DNA of 64,000 nt from assembly GCA_012862575.1 (NCBI GenBank), contig BLSF01000054.1, positions 124,001-188,000 of the forward strand. The letters are read 5' to 3'. Source of the stretch: Parietichytrium sp. I65-24A. Taxonomy: Eukaryota > Sar > Bigyra > Thraustochytrida > Thraustochytriidae. The position numbers were made by a program, and so were the translations under genes. Below are positions 58,722-64,000 of this stretch, piece after piece. Every line of letters starts with the position of its first letter. Position 1 is the first letter of the stretch. The notes under the pieces are model-generated. The model saw nothing but the letters and a program-made list of their open reading frames with translations. It was not told the origin of the DNA and ran no database searches.

Positions 58722-59417
58722 TCATCTCGGTGCGTGGGCTGGTGGGTGGTATGGCCGCTCGGAGTCTTCCTTGATCCTTTCTGCACCTTCGGTGGAAAAG
58801 AACCATTCCCTTTGATACGCTCTCTTTGCACACGCAAACGCAGAGAGTGGCGGGTCTGCTCCTGCAATCCGCACGCAGTCTACAGCCCACTCGTACTCCG
58901 TGCGGACAAGGTGCGGCATTCTGCATTCTTTGGATGCAGCTGAGATGGAGACCAGATGCCCTCCGGGTTTGAGCACCCTGCAGAGCTCTTTGAGAGCCCG
59001 ATGGGCTGAGCGCACTGAGCCAAGCGAGCAAAAGACGGCGTCGAGCGCGCCGGCGTCAATGATCAGGTCGAATGATGCGGGCGGCATCGGGCTCAAGTCT
59101 GTACAATCGGCTTGGACGAAACTCATCCCTTGCATGTGGCTGTCGCGTGCACGAATGCGCATAATCGCCGACGCTGAGATGTCCGCGTTGGTGATGTTGG
59201 ACCACCCGCGCTTCCACAGCTCCTCGGACAGTCCCGACAGGCCACATCCCAGGTGCAGTATTTTCGTCTTCTTACAGTCTGGCTTTAGATAGAGCTCCAG
59301 CACCTGAAGCACCGCCGAGCAGTCCGCGTAGTCCTCGTGCTTTTCAATCGCCTTGTGTTTCCTGTGCTCGCGTTCCCAATACTCGCGACTTCCAAACGCC
59401 TCTACCGCGCTCTTCAT
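58722..59417 (-). CDS. Class I SAM methyltransferase, EEF1A-KMT4/METTL13 type
   Basis: The ATG at 59417 gives 231 residues; the upstream frame opens only at TTG. The N-terminus FGSREYWEREHRKH matches the WxxR/YW(E/D)xRY start of the METTL13/EEF1AKMT4 group. Motif I is ILHLGCGLSGLSEEL (about 53-67), an acidic ribose-binding residue follows in NADIS (D79), and the family mark DLIIDAGALDAVF (cf. DKGTLDA) lies near 120-132, with EECRVLKPGG-like ELCRVLKPGGHL after it. Members methylate lysines of elongation factor 1A. Substrate here is inferred from family only. A single domain is present, not the two-domain METTL13 fusion. Confidence 0.85.
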   Translation of the reverse strand: MKSAVEAFGSREYWEREHRKHKAIEKHEDYADCSAVLQVLELYLKPDCKKTKILHLGCGLSGLSEELWKRGWSNITNADISASAIMRIRARDSHMQGMSFVQADCTDLSPMPPASFDLIIDAGALDAVFCSLGSVRSAHRALKELCRVLKPGGHLVSISAASKECRMPHLVRTEYEWAVDCVRIAGADPPLSAFACAKRAYQREWFFSTEGAERIKEDSERPYHPPAHAPR

Positions 59418-62400
59418 CGCGCCACTCTCCCGCTCTGCGCAAAGCCTGCTTCTCGCGCCGGCATCACCTTTCTTCCTCCAAGGCCGCAAACAATCAACGC
59501 GCAAACCGCCAGGATCCTGCCCAAAACACGCACAGGAAACCTCGCTCTTCGCTGTGTCTTGCCCTGTTCGAGCACCTGCGGTCCCCGCAAGTTGATCGAT
59601 GGGCTCGAGGACACACGTAACCTTCCCGCCACCGTTACTGGTGTGTTCGAAATAGCCGTTGGCAAGTCCTACAGTTTCTCTCGGTACTAGTACTCAGTAC
59701 CATACCCTCCTAAGCCCGTTCAGCCAAGCCAATACAATTTGATATTTTGCACATTTTGCACAGCCTGGAACCCACCCACATACTGGAGTTGGTGCCGGTT
59801 CTATGATGAAATGTTCTTTACGAACGAGCTATTGCGAAGTGAACTCAAACTCAAAGACGATTATGTGCGTCAGAGCTGCGGATTTTGTTTGTCAGCGCTA
59901 TTCGCAATTTGAGTTACTTGCGGTAAGTTACGTGGGAAGTCCGTCGAAGTCGAAGAGAAGAACAGGAGATGGAAAGGTCATGAGAAGCTGTCATGAGTGA
60001 AATAAACCAAGTAACACTTCAAAATCGAATGAAAGAAAGAGCAGCACCGAGAGAGCTCTTTTCCCTTCTCCCAATCCGCAAAATCCATCTGCAAAGTTTG
60101 CGTTTGATCGCTAAAAAAAAGGAACAGCGCCAGCGGTGCAGAGAAAGACACCTGTCGCACGGATCACGGATCACGGACCCCGGAACTCTGCACCAGCCTC
60201 CAAAGCGAACTTTTGAACTTTTAAACTTTCGTCCAGTCGAGTGTGCGCGTGTGTGTGTGTTTATGTGTGTGCATGCGAGTAAAATTCACAGTCAAGGCGG
60301 AACTCTCGCTGGGCAAGTTCAAAAGCCGTCCATATCTCCCACTGGGCCACGTTGCCAAGTGTGCGCTTCCGTGACAAGTGTGAGGAGCTTGCAGCGGCTT
60401 TGGTTGCCTTGGTGCGAGAGTAGAGTTCGCGACAGCGTCAGCAAGAGTCCCATGGTCCCACGGTCCCACGGCGTCTAGCTAGCTATAGAGTGAGAACTGG
60501 ACTGCTTTTGCAAGTTTTCCAATTCGGAAATGTTCAAAATTGGAGTTGTGGAGCGCCTTTTGAACTGGTCCGCAAAGTCCCTGTGGTCCAAAGTGACATG
60601 CGCGGCGCCCGGGTCTTGTAAACGTGTTCATTTGTTTTATCTTATCCTTTGTTTACCTATGTTTACCTGTTGGGAAGGTGTTGGTGAAGTTTCATTTTTT
60701 TTTTTGATTGGAAGGAGCTTCTCCGTTCGGGCTCAGCTCTTTCTTTCTTTCTTCCTTCCTTCCTTCCTTCCTTCCTTCCTCTCTTCTCGAAGTCCGATTT
60801 ACAGAATTCGGGAAAATTTGAAATTGTAAAATTATTTTTTTTTTCTTTTATCGTTGTGGAAAGAAAGTGAAAATGTTCTTCCAAGAGTTGCATGTACACT
60901 GTTAGTTGTGGCCGTCTTTTCTAAATTCTGTTCTCAACACTGCATTCTGCATAGATGCAACCGCTTCTTCAATGTGTGAAAGAAAAAGAATTGTGTGGTA
61001 GCAGTGGCTTAGCAACGCCTAGTCCCCATCTGAGTTTTGAACCCGTCGAGCGCAGTCAAGCGCCAAAAGTCCAAACAGTCCAAAACATTTCTGCGGCTGT
61101 TCCACCTTACGTCAAGCTCACCGTTACAGAGCACGTTTGCCAACACAAGAAACGAATGCAAGTAGGGCCCGACCGATTCGCACAGTAGAGAGCCGCTCTG
61201 GCGCAGGATCTGGGCAGCCTAGCCTCAGCTACTACACATTAAGAGGCGCGAAGCAAGCTGGCCCAGTTTGAGAATCCTCCGAAGTTTTAATTTTAATCGC
61301 ACTCACTATCAAGTGAAAATTACAAAATTTACAGCTGCTCTTCATCAGAACAGAGTGCTGAGTGTGCTGAGTACCGGTACCTAGAGTTATTGAATGGAGA
61401 GCCATTGGCGATGCTCATCCGCCCAGGCAACGGAAAATGCTTCGGAACAGGTCAGCTCACAGTCAGGAATCCTGTGCTGAGACGGCTCTTCCTCCAGTCC
61501 TGGCCCGTATTAAAGTATATCCTAGCACACTCAAGCTGAATCACTAGGCTTCTTAGCTAGTTTTGTTTGTGAAGATTCTTGCTCTTCCCTTTCCCATCCC
61601 TCCTCTCTCTCATCTCTGACGCCGCTCGCGCAGCTCTGATTTACTATTCTGTTTCTGTTTCTGTTCTTGTCGCAGGCGAAGATAAACAGACTGTATCAGA
61701 CTGTCCAAAAGTGGTGCGTTTGCATGATCTTTAATTTGTCAGTTTCCCAGAAAAGTGGCGGATTGGGAATGGTATGAAAACTATTGAACAGTTGGTCCTT
61801 CAGTGGAAATTGGAAGTGAGTTACTTTGTTATTTTTGATCATGGGGCTTCCAACATTCCAGTGCCAACAGTGCCAACGTGAAATTTCGCAGTGTACTGAG
61901 TAGTATCCAAATTCAGTACTCGAGCATCACGCGATGCAGTGGTTCATCGGCAAAAACCAGTGCAAAATGCGCTCCGACTGAGCTTTACCGGTACATATAC
62001 TGAGCGCTCACTATTCGCCGTTAGCGATCTGTCCTAATGGCAGGTGCTTTCCAAAGTTCTTCGACTGGTCCTAGACTCCTTGTACGGGTTTCCGTGCCAG
62101 TCTTCGTTCTTCTTTCTCCGTCGATTCAACTTCTTTTAGAGTAAAAAAGAACTAGTTTGGAAGAATAATCGTTTCCGACGCAAAAGACTGCACTGCGAAG
62201 AATAGAGGAGCTCCACGTGTCAGCGTGTCAGCACCTTTCTCTTGCTCCCCCCTTTTCCTCCCATTTTTTCCCAAAAACCAAAATTTGAATCCAAAACTGA
62301 AGAAGAATTGTTTTTTTCAAGAATGGTGACATACTCTCCTCAGACTCATCAGCCTCGTGGGAACTTCGCAACGTTTTGAGAGAGCTTCAACATCGCGAAA

Positions 62401-64000
62401 GCTCTGCGGAATTCAAAATAATTAATTCAGAACAGCAATGCGCTCGTTTTTGCCAGCCTGGTCGCTGGATTCCTTCAGCTTTGGACTTGCTCCAAATTGC
62501 GCCAAGATCTCAACTTTCCTTCCAAGATTTTCCTTCAAGAGCCAGCACAGCACTTTCCAATGGTCCTACAGCGCTGTCACGCATGTTTTATAGGGCCTCC
62601 ATGCACACTTCCACTACCGTACGCATAGACATATATATAAGCTCGGTAGTTAAGGTTATTTATGTTTAGATAGAAGGTCCAAGACATCCGGAGCGCCGAC
62701 ACTATCGGAAAGCCTATACGCAGTGGAAGAGAGATTGGGGCTATCAATATTGGTATCAGGCGGGATAAGAGTGCTTCAAATCGCCGGTGAGGACGTCACT
62801 TTAGAACTTCCACTGGCCCGGCCGAAAGAGCCGTCTTGGGATGCCGGCAAGGAAAGGAGGAGTTTGAGAAAGTTTGAGGACCAAGGGAGAAAAAACGAGA
62901 ACGAGAAAAGGCTCTTTTTGCTCTTTTCCAAGTTCGAACGCGTTCTAGCTGCACCAATCATCGTAGACGATCGCGCACGCGAATGCACACTGCGAAAGCT
63001 ATTGCGCTGGTTCCTCCCTGAGTGATTTCTTGCACAACTTTGAACTCAGACCTGCACGCTGCAGGTTCCCCCTCCTTCCTTTTCCTCTAGGTTCTGCTCA
63101 GTTGCAGTAGCGTAGTAGCGGAGGGATAGCGCCTTCTATCGCGCTGGAGGGAAACAAGAAACGCCAGCAGCCACCCTCACGAAAACTCTTGTCATTTTTA
63201 AAACAAGTTTTGTAATTTTGCAATTGCGAGCACACAGAAACTGTGCCGGAAAGTAAATCAAATTAGGTGATTTTTGTTTTTACTGTTAATTAGATTTTTG
63301 AAAAGGATGCACTTGGCGTGAGAAAAATGAAAGCGTTTCATCAAAGGGTGCTACCGTAACCAAGTCTGTGAAACCGGAAACTCGGAAGCGGATAAATTAC
63401 CCAGTAAGTTAGTGGTATGAGTAACGGAACCAATGCGACTGACTGACTGCTAACACCACAGCTTTTATCTGAGCCCAAAACGATCGCACCTCGAAAGAGG
63501 GAAATCGAGGGAGCAAAATGTACGCTGCTTCTACCGGGAACAGTAAGCTTGCGTCAATCTCACTGTCGATACGACAGCCAAGTCAAAAGTCGACGTCATT
63601 TGATTGGAGAAAGGCTTATTTTTTATTGACAAGTATTTGACAGTATTGACCACGTATTGACAGCCGAAAAAAGCTGCCGGGGCTGCCGATGCGTTCAGTG
63701 AATTGTGAGTGTGGAAAGCTTTTTACACTCGGCTTGGTTCTCAGGTTCAGGCTGCCAGTAACACTCTGTATGGAGGCTTCCCACTGCGCTGCATAGCACA
63801 CCCTCTTGAAAGGCTGAGCGCCATGCATCTTCTCCGTCCCTCTCAGTCGTCTCGACATGTCTCGACTGTGAATCTGCAACACCTACTACCTCTTACTCCG
63901 CTGAGTAGGTTCAAGGAAAATCTCAGACCTGACAAGTTACTCAAGTTACTAGCCGAAGTGCGGCCAGTGAGTTTTAGTAACACTGTTGTATCGACCACGC
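59418..64000. other. 4.6 kb without recognisable gene
   Basis: No protein frame above about 100 codons has family-like sequence. Present are a GT run (about 60247-60270), TTCC microsatellite (about 60745-60780) followed by poly-T/A stretches, and generally AT-rich DNA. No tRNA, rRNA, snRNA or complete transposon was recognised by eye. The left end presumably carries the methyltransferase promoter. Confidence 0.5.
60736..60780. repeat. TTTC/TTCC microsatellite
   Basis: A pure pyrimidine run of TTTC then TTCC units. Confidence 0.95.

Noticed and set aside
60990-61060. tRNA-like A-box and GGGTTCAAAAC B-box-like strings
   Set aside because: The two elements lie on opposite strands and no cloverleaf can be drawn.
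62723-63025. 100-codon plus-strand frame in the right-hand block
   Set aside because: No ATG-centred conserved start, charged low-information sequence, no neighbour or motif support.
59418-64000. Search by eye for retroelement or DNA-transposon remains
   Set aside because: No terminal repeats, polymerase or transposase motifs could be recognised on either strand.

Overview
The window is eukaryotic nuclear DNA from a gene-dense, intron-poor, flagellate-type protist. The evidence for this is long uninterrupted reading frames for typical eukaryotic proteins (CWC22, EIPR1, a 6169-residue BLTP1/Csf1 lipid-transfer protein, TIM21, cathepsin C), two ciliary genes (IFT70, TTLL9), a chain of monocistronic genes on both strands, and no confirmed intron in any gene. 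A large sulfotransferase, a PlsB-type acyltransferase and the intron-poor layout would suit a thraustochytrid-like stramenopile. That placement is a guess: no lineage-decisive marker is present.

Layout. 1-979 (-): 5' part of an FKBP-TPR immunophilin running off the left edge. 1633-2937 (+): EIPR1. 3456-6158 (-): CWC22. 7850-8353 (+): cyclophilin. 8765-27274 (-): giant BLTP1. 28282-30276 (-): IFT70. 31210-32133 (+): TIM21 fused to a thioredoxin-like domain. 33548-37345 (+): multi-Tudor-like protein with TIR-like and NLR-type C-terminal segments. 39014-41662 (+): glycerolipid acyltransferase. 43196-44521 (+): acidic, probably myristoylated repeat protein. 44784-45413 (-): small basic unknown. 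46468-47103 (+): COA1/TIM21-like inner-membrane protein. 47254-48684 (-): TTLL9. 49696-51783 (+): cathepsin C. 52337-55027 (-): membrane sulfotransferase. 57144-58010 (-): bacterial-type Leu/Phe-tRNA-protein transferase homologue. 58722-59417 (-): EEF1A-KMT/METTL13-type methyltransferase. The last 4.6 kb (59418-64000) and 55028-57143 hold no gene I can support.

How the genes relate. There are no operons; neighbours are mostly unrelated housekeeping genes. Themes that recur are mitochondrial inner-membrane assembly (TIM21-Trx, COA1-like), cilia (IFT70, TTLL9), protein folding (FKBP, cyclophilin), membrane trafficking and lipids (EIPR1, BLTP1, acyltransferase) and splicing (CWC22).

Most notable: the TIM21/VKOR-type thioredoxin fusion; the Tudor/TIR/NLR-tail protein; the cysteine-rich lumenal head and embedded C2 domain of BLTP1; the eukaryotic Aat homologue; and private 4-10 bp tandem repeats lying just upstream of most start codons. 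Many start codons were set at the first ATG that begins the conserved domain, because longer frames open only at GTG or TTG.
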